A stretch of DNA of 64,000 bases from Glandiceps talaboti. Lineage: Eukaryota; Hemichordata; Enteropneusta; Spengelidae. The position numbers and the translations under genes were made by a program. Positions within the stretch are counted from its first letter, which is position 1; every line of letters starts with the position of its first letter. The notes beneath the pieces were generated by a model. That model ran no database searches. It was not told the origin of the DNA and worked only from the letters and a program-made list of their open reading frames with translations. The DNA is taken from the NCBI RefSeq assembly GCF_964340395.1, contig NC_135571.1, forward strand, positions 14,854,721 to 14,918,720, in the 5' to 3' direction. Shown piece by piece: positions 1-13,400 of this stretch.

Positions 1-172
1 ATACAGAAAGTGACACTACCATCTATACAGAAAGTGACACTACCAGCTATACAGAAAGTGACACTACCAGCTATACAGAAAGTGACACTATCAGCTATAC
101 AGAAAGTGACACTATCAGCTATACAGAAAGTGACACTAAAGGCTATAGAGAAAGTGACACTACCATCTACAG
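1..172. repeat. 24-bp minisatellite (about 7 copies, cut by window edge)
   Basis: A 24-bp unit containing CAGAAAGTGACACTA repeats from the first base to about 172, with small substitutions. It belongs to intron 8 of DENND5 (or whatever follows on the left) and its left limit is not visible. Confidence 0.9.
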
Positions 173-275
173 GATAACTATCGAGAAAGTCATCGATATA
201 ATATATATAACTATCTAACACAACCGGGTATATACATGTAGCATGACTAAAGCAGATCCTGTTTGCCATCAGGCC

Positions 276-3200
276 TAATAGAGATAACAGACATAGTGTG
301 ATGCTATACTGGATATCTATTATAATAGAGATAACAGACATAGTGTGATGCTATACTGGATATCTATTGTATAATAGAGATAACAGACATAATGTGATGC
401 TATACTGGATATCTATTATATAATAGAGATAACAGACAGTGTGTGATGCTATACTGGATATCTATTATATAATAGAGATAACAGACAGTGTGTGATGCTA
501 TACTGGATATCTATTATATAATAGAGATAACAGACATAGTGTGATGCTATACTGGATATCTATTATATAATAGAGATAACAGACAGTGTGTGATGCTATA
601 CTGGATATCTATTGTATAATAGAGATAACAGACATAGTGTGATGCTATACTGGATATCTATTATATAATAGAGATAACAGACAGTGTGTGATGCTATACT
701 GGATATCTATTGTATAATAGAGATAACAGACATAGTGTGATGCTATACTGGATATCTATTATATAATAGAGATAACAGACATAGTGTGATGCTATACTGG
801 ATATCTATTATATAATAGAGATAACAGACATAGTGTGATGCTATACTAGATATCTATTATATAATAGAGATAACAGACATAGTGTGATGCTATACTGGAT
901 ATCTATTGTATAATAGAGATAACAGACAGTGTGTGATGCTATACTGGATATCTATTGTATAATAGAGATAACAGACAGTGTGTGATGCTATACTGGATAT
1001 CTATTATATAATAGAGATAACAGACAGTGTGTGATGCTATACTGGATATCTATTGTATAATAGAGATAACAGACAGTGTGTGATGCTATACTGGATATCT
1101 ATTATATAATAGAGATAACAGACATAGTGTGATGCTATACTGGATATCTATTATATAATAGAGATAACAGACAGTGTGTGATGCTATACTGGATATCTAT
1201 TATATAATAGAGATAACAGACAGTGTGTGATGCTATACTGGATATCTATTATATAATAGAGATAACAGACATAGTGTGATGCTATACTGGATATCTATTG
1301 TATAATAGAGATAACAGACATAGTGTGATGCTATACTGGATATCTATTGTATAATAGAGATAACAGACAGTGTGTGATGCTATACTGGATATCTATTATA
1401 TAATAGAGATAACAGACACAGTGTGATGCTATACTGGATATCTATTATATAATAGAGATAACAGACATAGTGTGATGCTATACTGGATATCTATTATATA
1501 ATAGAGATAACAGACATAGTGTGATGCTATACTGGATATCTATTATATAATAGAGATAACAGACATAGTGTGATGCTATACTGGATATCTATTATATAAT
1601 AGAGATAACAGACATAGTGTGATGCTATACTGGATATCTATTATATAATAGAGATAACAGACATAGTGTGATGCTATACTGGATATCTATTATATAATAG
1701 AGATAACAGACATAGTGTGATGCTATACTGGATATCTATTGTATAATAGAGATAACAGACATAGTGTGATGCTATACTGGATATCTATTGTATAATAGAG
1801 ATAACAGACAGTGTGTGATGCTATACTGGATATCTATTATATAATAGAGATAACAGACACAGTGTGATGCTATACTGGATATCTATTATATAATAGAGAT
1901 AACAGACAGTGTGTGATGCTATACTGGATATCTATTGTATAATAGAGATAACAGACATAGTGTGATGCTATACTGGATATCTATTATGTAATAGAGATAA
2001 CAGACATAGTGTGATGCTATACTGGATATCTATTGTATAATAGAGATAACAGGCATAGTGTGATGCTATACTGGATATCTATTATATAATAGAGATAACA
2101 GACATAGTGTGATGCTATACTGGATATCTATTATATAATAGAGATAACAGACACAGTGTGATGCTATACTGGATATCTATTATATAATAGAGATAACAGA
2201 CATAGTGTGATGCTATACTGGATATCTATTATATAATAGAGATAACAGACATAGTGTGATGCTATACTGGATATCTATTGTATAATAGAGATAACAGACA
2301 GTGTGTGATGCTATACTGGATATCTATTATATAATAGAGATAACAGACATAGTGTGATGCTATACTGGATATCTATTATATAATAGAGATAACAGACATA
2401 GTGTGATGCTATACTGGATATCTATTATATAATAGAGATAACAGACATGGTGTGATGCTATACTGGATATCTATTATATAATAGAGATAACAGACATAGT
2501 GTGATGCTATACTGGATATCTATTGTATAATAGAGATAACAGACATAATGTGATGCTATACTGGATATCTATTATATAATAGAGATAACAGACATAGTGT
2601 GATGCTATACTAGATATCTATTATATAATATAGATAACAGACATAGTGTGATGCTATACTAGATATCTATTATATAATAGAAATAACAGACATAGTGTGA
2701 TGCTATACTGGATATCTATTGTATAATAGAGATAACAGACATAGTGTGATGCTATACTGGATATCTATAGTATAATAGAGATAACAGACATAGTGTGATG
2801 CTATACTGGATATCTATTATATAATAGAAATAACAGACATAGTGTGATGCTATACTGGATATCTATTGTATAATAGAGATAACAGACATAGTGTGATGCT
2901 ATACTGGATATCTATTGTATAATAGAGATAACAGACAGTGTGTGATGCTATACTGGATATCTATTATATAATAGAGATAACAGACAGTGTGTGATGCTAT
3001 ACTGGATATCTATTATATAATAGAGATAACAGACAGTGTGTGATGCTATACTGGATATCTATTATATAATAGAGATAACAGACATAGTGTGATGCTATAC
3101 TGGATATCTATTATATAATAGAGATAACAGACATAGTGTGATGCTATACTGGATATCTATTATATAATAGAGATAACAGACATAGTGTGATGCTATACTG

Positions 3201-3513
3201 GATATCTATTATATAATAGAGATAACAGACATAGTGTGATGCTATACTAGATATCTATTATATAATAGAAATAACAGACATAGTGTGATGCTATACTGGA
3301 TATCTATTATATAATAGAGATAACAGACATAGTGTGATGCTATACTGGATATCTATTGTATAATAGAGATAACAGACATAGTGTGATGCTATACTGGATA
3401 TCTATTGTATAATAGAGATAACAGACAGTGTGTGATGCTATACTGGATATCTATTGTATAATAGAGATAACAGACAGTGTGTGATGCTATACTGGATATC
3501 TATTGTATAATAG
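276..3513. repeat. 49-bp satellite array, about 66 copies
   Basis: A very regular 49-bp unit includes GAGATAACAGACATAGTG and CTATACTGGATATC. Copies differ mainly at two positions: CATAGTG versus CAGTGTG (rarely CACAGTG), and TATTATATAA versus TATTGTATAA. The A form creates the perfect palindrome CTATTATATAATAG; the G form breaks it. No open frame of note. Located in DENND5 intron 8. Confidence 0.97.
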
Positions 3514-3910
3514 AGGTTCTGCTGTAGCCATACTATGCAAGGTGCTAATGAAGTAGTAGTAAAATAAACACAGCACAACACAACAATAAGAAACCATGAC
3601 ACTCACTAGCCACTTTCTCATGTGCTTATCAGCTAGGTAGGCCTTGCAATTGTATGGCAGATGTCAGAAAAAGATGAAATCATTGAAATGTTAGTTTATG
3701 AGTTACAAGTTAATGCCCCAAATCTTGAACAGCACTCTCAACCATTTTGAGTTAAATAGATGTCCAAACTCTGCCACAGCACCCTCTACCATATTACAGC
3801 AACTGATAAGATAGTATTAAAATTACCAAATGGATGTGGAATTTTAATTAACATATAACATCTTTGGATCAACACATTACTTGAAAAAACAATATCAAAT
3901 AACATAGTCT
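3514..3910. other. Unique intronic stretch
   Basis: Single-copy AT-rich DNA between two arrays in DENND5 intron 8. I searched the minus strand for the next DENND5 exon (KYIQEAR-like) and saw none; no other feature recognised. Confidence 0.5.
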
Positions 3911-4226
3911 AAGGCCAGGTTTGTAACTCAGTCAATTGCACTAAGTCCAGGTTTGTAACTCAGTCAATTGCACTAAGTCCAGGTTTGTAACTCAGTCAAT
4001 TGCACTAAGTCCAGGTTTGTAACTCAGTCAATTGCACTAAGTCCAGATTTGTAACTCAGTCAATTGCACTAAGTCCAGGTTTGTAACTCAGTCAATTGCA
4101 CTAAGTCCAGGTTTGTAACTCAGTCAATTGCACTAAGTCCAGGTTTGTAACTCAGTCAATTGCACTAAGTCCAGGTTTGTAACTCAATCAATTGCACTAA
4201 GTCCAGGTTTGTAACTCAATTGCACA
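3911..4226. repeat. 32-bp minisatellite, about 10 copies
   Basis: The 32-bp unit contains GTCCAGGTTTGTAACTCA and CAATTGCACTAA. The last copy is shortened. A related word, TTTGTAACTCAAT...TTGC, occurs in the arms of the MITE at 16226-16572, so the array may have grown from a fragment of that element family. Confidence 0.93.
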
Positions 4227-4319
4227 AAAAACAAGTCATTGAAAATGACATAGTCCCCGCTATGATTGTGTTTTAGGGAACTGACAGTCTATGTTGTCAT
4301 TTTCAAACCTGGTTAATAT

Positions 4320-5038
4320 TCGTTGGCCTCATATGGTTGTTTTTGATATCACTACTCTGTTCAAGCATGTCTGAGTTATGGCTTTGGACATGGAAAATTC
4401 GCAAACAAAATGGCTGCCAGGCAGCCATATTGGATCGTATCACGACAACAATGAATATGCACATGTATGTCATAGAACACTGTCCTAATACCAACTTTGA
4501 ATGAGATCTGTTCAAGAGTGTCTGAGTTATGGCTTTGGACATGGAATATTCACAAACAAAATGGCTGCCATGCAGCCATATCGGATTGTATCACAACGAA
4601 AATGGATATGCACATGTATGTCATAGAACACTGCACTAATACCAACTTTGAATGAGCTCTGTTCAAGCAAGTCTGAGTTATGGCTTTGGACATGGAAAAT
4701 TCGCAAACAAATGGCTGCCAGGCAGCCATATTGGATCGTATCACAACAACAATGAATATGCACATGTATGTCATATAACACTGTCCTAATAGCAACTTTG
4801 AATGAGATCTGTTCACGCATGTCTGAGTTACGGCTTTGGACAGGGAAAATTTGCAAGCAAAATGGCTGCTAGGCAGCCATATTGGATTGTATCATAAAAC
4901 AAATCGACGTGCATATGTATGCCATAGTATGTTGCCCCTGTACCAAGTTTGAAAAAAATCGGTCCAGGCATCTCCAAGAAACGGCTGTGGACAGACGGAC
5001 GGACGGAACCCAATCCATAAGTCCCCGTCAGGGACTAA
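4320..5038. mobile_element. Dispersed element with four internal 151-bp repeats and GACGGACGG tail
   Basis: Four diverged copies of a roughly 151-bp module begin near 4375, 4526, 4676 and 4828 (GTTATGGCTTTGGACATGG) and each includes ATGGCTGCC-GGCAGCC, which can form a hairpin. A unique tail with ACAGACGGACGGACGGAAC and CCCCGTCAGGGAC follows. The tail resembles the end of the copy at 63150-63240. The minus-strand open frames across it come from the tandem structure. Non-autonomous; no transposase or RT seen. Confidence 0.6.
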
Positions 5039-5933
5039 CAAAAATAGCACCAATGGCATTGTAGCATAACTGTAGCACAACTGTACAGTTTTTAAAAATG
5101 TTTATCCATATGCTAGTCCATGCTAACAATAGGTGTTCATTTGTTGAATGACTATCCAGTTGCCTATCTAACCATGTTGCTATCTTCATGATATACGCTA
5201 TCATTTGGCTGTTGCTATGGGCGTGGTCTTGTTGTTAGATATATTTGCATACACTTTTGTATGTTTTTGTTCACTTGTGTATGAATTCCTGATATCTATG
5301 CAATATACGTGATCATTTGGCTGTTGCTATGGGCATGGTCTTGTTGCTAGGCATATTTGCATACATTTCTAAATGTTTATTCATTTGTCTATTAATCCTC
5401 TTGTTATCTTTGCAATATATGTGATCACTGGATGTTGCTATTGGTGTGGTCTTGTTGCTAGGCACATTTGCATACATTTTTTGAATGTTTATTCATTTAT
5501 CTTTCAATACCTGTTGTTATCTTTGCAATATATGTGATTATTTGGCTATTGCTATGGGCATGGTCGTGTTGCTAGGCAAATTTAAATATATTTTTTGAAT
5601 GTTTATTCAATTGTCTAAGAATCCCTGTTATCTTTCTGAAAAACACCACTGTTTTGGCTGTTGCTATGGCTGTGGTCTTGTTGCCAGGCATATTTGCATA
5701 CACTTTTTGAATGTTCGTTCACTTGTCTAAGGATCCCTGTTATCTTTGTGAAAAACACCACTGTTTGGCTGTTGCTATGGCTGTGGTCTTGTTGCCAGGC
5801 ATATTTGCATACACTTTTTGAATGCTCGTTCACTTGTCTAAGAATCCCTGCTATGGGCGTGGTCATGGTTGCTAGGGAAATTTGCATACAGTTTTTGAAT
5901 GTTTACTCACTTGCCTACAAGATGATCATGTTA

Positions 5934-6300
5934 TATGGAGTCATGATGGGTGAATGGTTAGCGTGACCGGCTTGGAATCTACAGGTTGCAGGTTCGAGCC
6001 CTGTCGCTGCCTGCTGTTTGTTTCTGAGTGGCTAAAGTCCTTGGGCAAGATTTGAACCACAACTGTGCCTCAGTCAACCCAGCTGTATAATTGGGGACCT
6101 GGTAGGATGTACATGTAGGTTGCAATGTGAAGGCTTTAATCCTATGCGCTTAAAATGGCTGCAATGGATTGTATGTTCCCCGGGGAGTTGAGGAAGACTA
6201 AAGGGCCGTTGTGCCATTCTGATCCGAGCCAGTGGTAATAATTGTAAAGCGCTTTGAGCACGGTGTGGGAAAGCACTATATAAGAACCCAACATTATTAT
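5934..6300 (+). mobile_element. tRNA-headed SINE
   Basis: The head carries an A-box-like TAGCGTGACCGG at 5959-5970 and a canonical B-box GGTTCGAGCCC at 5991-6001. It ends with TAAAGCGCTTTGAGCACG, CACTATATAAG and an ATT-rich tail, a 3' module seen in SINEs of many marine invertebrates. It interrupts dispersed copy A: the homologous sequence in copy D runs through this point without it. Exact target duplication is unclear. Confidence 0.7.
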
Positions 6301-7149
6301 TTTATGACCAAAAGATACGGCCATTCGGTTGTTCATAAGGGTTGTCGATAAGGGTTGTCATGGTTGCTAGGGCCAATTGTGTCAGAATATTTGAAGAAAA
6401 TTTAAAGAATAACAATCCCAGAAACATCTCACTAAGTTTCAGTCTCATTGACCAAGTACTTTTAGAGATATAAATTTTGACCAAAATTCACATTTTTACA
6501 TCTAATTTGCACATCACCGATGAGATCATTATATGCTTCATATTTCTTCATATGCACACCCATAAATCCATTCCCATTCAATTTCAGCCCAATCTGTAGT
6601 TTTGGAATAAAGATTTTTGAAGAAAAAGACACATTTTATAGCTAATTTGCATATCACTGATGGGATCATCAAGTTCTAAACAATACTTAATCTAAATACC
6701 CCTAAGATTGTTCCCACCAAATTTCCGACCGATCTACCCAGTAGTTTTTGAGTTTAAGTTTCTCAACCAAACATCACACATATTGACCCCAACAAGACTC
6801 TTTATCATGTTTGTAGCATGAATGAACCTGTTTTAATCATAGACAGTGTCTATTAATTTAGCTGTGCTAAAACCAGCTTTTCCAAGCAACCTCAAACAGA
6901 GGTTAATATTGATGCCATTGACATTGAGATGTGAAGTAGCCCATAAAAGATTTAATGGCTTCATGGCATCAATAAAACAACAGCCTTTTATTTCGAGGCC
7001 GAGTTAAAGCATTTTTTAACACCACAAATCATATTTTTTGACCCAAAATGCACATCTCTGATGTGATCATTTTCATTTGAAAAATTTCCTATCTACACAC
7101 CCCAAGTAATATCCCCAGCAAATACCAAGCCAATCGGTCTGGCGGTTTT

Positions 7150-7242
7150 TGACTTTAAGTCGTTTACACACACATACACACACACACTCACACTCACACA
7201 CATACACACAAACACACAAAGACACACACACACATACACATC

Positions 7243-7285
<43 letters not shown>

Positions 7286-7290
7286 TACAG
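7150..7290. repeat. CA / CATA microsatellite
   Basis: A mixed (CA)n and (CATACA)n tract inside the 3' end of dispersed copy A. Equivalent CA tracts occur at the same place in the copies at 19155 and 23670, so the tract is part of the element. Confidence 0.9.
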
Positions 7291-7377
7291 ACATTTCCCC
7301 ATGGCTATAGCACTACTGAACCTCAGTTCAATTGTGCTAAACATATATTAGATAGGAATCAATGACCTTTGACCTAC

Positions 7378-7468
7378 CTCTCTTTGGTCTTGCTTTAGTT
7401 GCAAATGTTCAGCATGTTGGTGTTGTCTATCCTTTCTTCTCCATTGAGCCTTACTTTTAAGTCGTGGA
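7378..7468 (-). CDS. DENND5: DENND5 exon 8 (residues 675-705)
   Basis: The acceptor is TTTCTAG at 7469 and the donor GAG|GTAGGT at 7377. The exon completes the split Ser codon and encodes [20 protein letters not shown] then [29 protein letters not shown] is a signature run of DENND5 proteins and normally continues into KYIQEAR. That next exon was not found in 1-7377, so it should lie to the left. The acceptor and first bases of this exon are repeated upstream in a roughly 60-bp tandem array. Confidence 0.93.
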
Positions 7469-10400
7469 CTAGAAATATATAACACAAATGATGTTATGAT
7501 TTACTAAGTCTTACTTTTTAGTCGTGGACTAGACATAGGTAATGTAAATGATGTCATGTAATTTACTAAGTCTTACTTTTAAGTCGTGGACTAGACAGAG
7601 GTAATATAAATGATGTCATGTAATTTACTAAGTCTTACTTTTATGACATACAAACATATCTATATATGGTAAATGTAAGACCAAAGTGATACCATATCTA
7701 TAATTGGTAAATGTAAGACCAAAGTGATACCATATCTATAATTGGTAAATGTAAGACCAAAGTGATACCATATCTATAATTGGTAAATGTAAGACCATAG
7801 TGATACCATATCTATAATTGGTAAATGTAAGACCATAGTGATACCATATCTATAATTGGTAAATGTAAGACCATAGTGATACCATATCTATAATTGGTAA
7901 ATGTAAGACCATAGTGATACCATATCTATAATTGGTAAATGTAAGACCAAAGTGATACCATATCTATAATTGGTAAATGTAAGACCATAGTGATACCATA
8001 TCTATAATTGGTAAATGTAAGACCATAGTGATACCATATCTATAATTGGTAAATGTAAGACCAAAGTGATACCATATCTATAATTGGTAAATGTAAGACC
8101 AAAGTGATACCATATCTATAATTGGTAAATGTAAGATCAAAGTGATACCATATCTATAATTGGTAAATGTAAGACCAAAGTGATACCATATCTATAATTG
8201 GTAAATGTAAGACCAAAGTGATACCATATCTATAATTGGTAAATGTAAGACCAAAGTGATACCATATCTATAATTGGTAAATGTAAGACCAAAGTGATAC
8301 CATATCTATAATTGGTAAATGTAAGACCATAGTGATACCATATCTATAATTGGTAAATGTAAGACCAAAGTGATACCATATCTATAATTGGTAAATGTAA
8401 GACCATAGTGATACCATATCTATAGCTGGTAAATGTAAGACCATAGTGATACCATATCTATAATTGGTAAATGTAAGACCATAGTGATACCATATCTATA
8501 GCTGGTAAATGTAAGACCATAGTGATACCATATCTATAGCTGGTAAATGTAAGACCATAGTGATACCATATCTATAGCTGGTAAATGTAAGACCATAGTG
8601 ATACCATATCTATAGCTGGTAAATGTAAGACCATAGTGATACCATATCTATAATTGGTAAATGTAAGACCATAGTGATACCATATCTATAGCTGGTAAAT
8701 GTAAGACCATAGTGATACCATATCTATAATTGGTAAATGTAAGACCATAGTGATACCATATCTATAGCTGGTAAATGTAAGACCATAGTGATACCATATC
8801 TATAGCTGGTAAATGTAAGACCATAGTGATACCATATCTATAATTGGTAAATGTAAGACCAAAGTGATACCATATCTATAGCTGGTAAATGTAAGACCAT
8901 AGTGATACCATATCTATAATTGGTAAATGTAAGACCATAGTGATACCATATCTATAATTGGTAAATGTAAGACCAAAGTGATACCATATCTATAGCTGGT
9001 AAATGTAAGACCATAGTGATACCATATCTATAGCTGGTAAATGTAAGACCACAGTGATACCATATCTATAATTGGTAAATGTAAGACCATAGTGATACCA
9101 TATCTATAATTGGTAAATGTAAGACCACAGTGATACCATATCTATAATTGGTAAATGTAAGACCATAGTGATACCATATCTATAATTGGTAAATGTAAGA
9201 CCAAAGTGATACCATATCTATAATTGGTAAATGTAAGACCATAGTGATACCATATCTATAATTGGTAAATGTAAGACCATAGTGATACCATATCTATAAT
9301 TGGTAAATGTAAGACCAAAGTGATACCATATCTATAATTGGTAAATGTAAGACCATAGTGATACCATATCTATAGCTGGTAAATGTAAGACCATAGTGAT
9401 ACCATATCTATAATTGGTAAATGTAAGACCATAGTGATACCATATCTATAATTGGTAAATGTAAGACCACAGTGATACCATATCTATAGCTGGTAAATGT
9501 AAGACCAAAGTGATACCATATCTATAATTGGTAAATGTAAGACCAAAGTGATACCATATCTATAATTGGTAAATGTAAGACCAAAGTGATACCATATATA
9601 TAGCTGGTAAATGTAAGACCATAGTGATACCATATCTATAATTGGTAAATGTAAGACCATAGTGATACCATATCTATAATTGGTAAATGTAAGACCAAAG
9701 TGATACCATATCTATAATTGGTAAATGTAAGACCATAGTGATACCATATCTATAGCTGGTAAATGTAAGACCATAGTGATACCATATCTATAATTGGTAA
9801 ATGTAAGACCAAAGTGATACCATATCTATAATTGGTAAATGTAAGACCACAGTGATACCATATCTATAATTGGTAAATGTAACACCAAAGTGATACCATA
9901 TCTATAATTGGTAAATGTAAGACCATAGTGATACCATATCTATAATTGGTAAATGTAAGACCATAGTGATACCATATCTATAATTGGTAAATGTAAGACC
10001 ACAGTGATACCATATCTATAGCTGGTAAATGTAAGACCATAGTGATACCATATCTATAATTGGTAAATGTAAGACCAAAGTGATACCATATCTATAGCTG
10101 GTAAATGTAAGACCATAGTGATACCATATCTATAATTGGTAAATGTAAGACCACAGTGATACCATATCTATAATTGGTAAATGTAAGACCAAAGTGATAC
10201 CATATCTATAATTGGTAAATGTAAGACCAAAGTGATACCATATCTATAATTGGTAAATGTAAGACCATAGTGATACCATATCTATAGCTGGTAAATGTAA
10301 GACCATAGTGATACCATATCTATAATTGGTAAATGTAAGACCAAAGTGATACCATATCTATAATTGGTAAATGTAAGACCAAAGTGATACCATATATATA

Positions 10401-13400
10401 GCTGGTAAATGTAAGACCATAGTGATACCATATCTATAATTGGTAAATGTAAGACCATAGTGATACCATATCTATAATTGGTAAATGTAAGACCATAGTG
10501 ATACCATATCTATAGCTGGTAAATGTAAGACCATAGTGATACCATATCTATAATTGGTAAATGTAAGACCATAGTGATACCATATCTGTAATTGGTAAAT
10601 GTAAGACCATAGTGATACCATATCTGTAATTGGTAAATGTAAGACCAAAGTGATACCATATCTATAATTGGTAAATGTAAGACCATAGTGATACCATATC
10701 TGTAATTGGTAAATGTAAGACCATAGTGATACCATATCTATAATTGGTAAATGTAAGACCATAGTGATACCATATCTATAGCTGGTAAATGTACGACCAT
10801 AGTGATACCATATCTATAATTGGTAAATGTAAGACCAAAGTGATACCATATCTATAATTGGTAAATGTAAGACCATAGTGATACCATATCTATAATTGGT
10901 AAATGTAAGACCATAGTGATACCATATCTATAGCTGGTAAATGTAAGACCATAGTGATACCATATCTATAATTGGTAAATGTAAGACCAAAGTGATACCA
11001 TATCTATAATTGGTAAATGTAAGACCAAAGTGATACCATATCTATAATTGGTAAATGTAAGACCATAGTGATACCATATCTATAGCTGGTAAATGTAAGA
11101 CCATAGTGATACCATATCTATAATTGGTAAATGTAAGACCACAGTGATACCATATCTATAATTGGTAAATGTAAGACCAAAGTGATACCATATCTATAAT
11201 TGGTAAATGTAAGACCAAAGTGATACCATATCTATAATTGGTAAATGTAAGACCAAAGTGATACCATATCTATAATTGGTAAATGTAAGACCAAAGTGAT
11301 AACATATCTATAATTGGTAAATGTAAGACCATAGTGATACCATATCTATAATTGGTAAATGTAAGACCATAGTGATACCATATCTATAATTGGTAAATGT
11401 AAGACCATAGTGATACCATATCTATAATTGGTAAATGTAAGACCAAAGTGATACCATATCTATAATTGGTAAATGTAAGACCAAAGTGATACCATATCTA
11501 TAATTGGTAAATGTAAGACCATAGTGATACCATATCTATAATTGGTAAATGTAAGACCATAGTGATACCATATCTATAATTGGTAAATGTAAGACCATAG
11601 TGATACCATATCTATAATTGGTAAATGTAAGACCAAAGTGATACCATATCTATAGCTGGTAAATGTAAGACCATAGTGATACCATATCTATAGCTGGTAA
11701 ATGTAAGACCATAGTGATACCATATCTATAGCTGGTAAATGTAAGACCATAGTGATACCATATCTATAGCTGGTAAATGTAAGACCATAGTGATACCATA
11801 TCTATAGCTGGTAAATGTAAGACCATAGTGATACCATAACTATAATTGGTAAATGTAAGACCATAGTGATACCATATCTATAATTGGTAAATGTAAGACC
11901 ACAGTGATACCATATCTATAGCTGGTAAATGTAAGACCATAGTGATATCATATCTATAATTGGTAAATGTAAGACCATAGTGATACCATATCTATAGCTG
12001 GTAAATGTAAGACCATAGTGATACCATATCTATAATTGGTAAATGTAAGACCACAGTGATACCATATCTATAGCTGGTAAATGTAAGACCATAGTGATAC
12101 CATATCTATAATTGGTAAATGTAAGACCATAGTGATACCATATCTATAATTGGTAAATGTAAGACCATAGTGATACCATATCTATAATTGGTAAATGTAA
12201 GACCATAGTGATACCATATCTATAATTGGTAAATGTAAGACCATAGTGATAACATATCTGTAATTGGTAAATGTAAGACCAAAGTGATACCATATCTATA
12301 ATTGGTACATGTAAGACCATAGTGATACCATATCTATAATTGGTAAATGTAAGACCACAGTGATACCATATCTATAATTGGTAAATGTAAGACCATAGTG
12401 ATACCATATCTATAATTGGTAAATGTAAGACCAAAGTGATACCATATCTATAATTGGTAAATGTAAGACCAAAGTGATACCATATCTATAATTGGTAAAT
12501 GTAAGACCATAGTGATACCATATCTATAATTGGTAAATGTAAGACCACAGTGATACCATATCTATAAATGGTAAATGTAAGACCATAGTGATACCATATC
12601 TATAATTGGTAAATGTAAGACCAAAGTGATACCATATCTATAATTGGTAAATGTAAGACCAAAGTGATACCATATCTATAATTGGTAAATGTAAGACCAT
12701 AGTGATACCATATCTATAATTGGTAAATGTAAGACCATAGTGATACCATATCTATAATTGGTAAATGTAAGACCAAAGTGATACCATATCTATAATTGGT
12801 AAATGTAAGACCATAGTGATACCATATCTATAATTGGTAAATGTAAGACCATAGTGATACCATATCTATAATTGGTAAATGTAAGACCATAGTGATACCA
12901 TATCTATAATTGGTAAATGTAAGACCATAGTGATACCATATCTATAATTGGTAAATGTAAGACCAAAGTGATACCATATCTATAATTGGTAAATGTAAGA
13001 CCATAGTGATACCATATCTATAATTGGTAAATGTAAGACCATAGTGATACCATATCTATAATTGGTAAATGTAAGACCATAGTGATACCATATCTATAAT
13101 TGGTAAATGTAAGACCAAAGTGATACCATATCTATAATTGGTAAATGTAAGACCATAGTGATACCATATCTGTAATTGGTAAATGTAAGACCATAGTGAT
13201 ACCATATCTATAATTGGTAAATGTAAGACCATAGTGATACCATATCTATAGCTGGTAAATGTACGACCATAGTGATACCATATCTATAATTGGTAAATGT
13301 AAGACCAAAGTGATACCATATCTATAATTGGTAAATGTAAGACCATAGTGATACCATATCTATAATTGGTAAATGTAAGACCATAGTGATACCATATCTA

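Larger units (their letters stand above)
5039..7350 (+). mobile_element. Dispersed non-autonomous family, copy A (with SINE insert and CA-rich end)
   Basis: The left end is AAAAATAGCACCAATGGCAT. The left half is a series of diverged roughly 110-bp repeats around GGCTGTTGCTATGGGC and TTTGCATACA. The right half has roughly 150-bp repeats around TAATTTGCATATCACTGATG. It ends with GGTTTTTGACTTTAAGTCG, a CA/CATA microsatellite and ATAGCACTACTGAACCT. Related copies lie at 18288, 23255, 38237 and 61985. A SINE sits inside at about 5934-6300. A roughly 230-bp block at 6795-7035 is shared only with the copy at 23255. No coding capacity seen. Confidence 0.7.

Noticed and set aside
4303-5080. Minus-strand frames of 60-109 codons
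   Set aside because: They follow the 151-bp internal repeats of a non-autonomous element and give repeated peptide blocks.
5950-6010. tRNA gene
   Set aside because: A- and B-boxes are present but no cloverleaf; it continues into a SINE body and ATT tail.
10472-10762. 96-codon frame in the 38-bp array
   Set aside because: Same unit read repeatedly; no evidence of expression.
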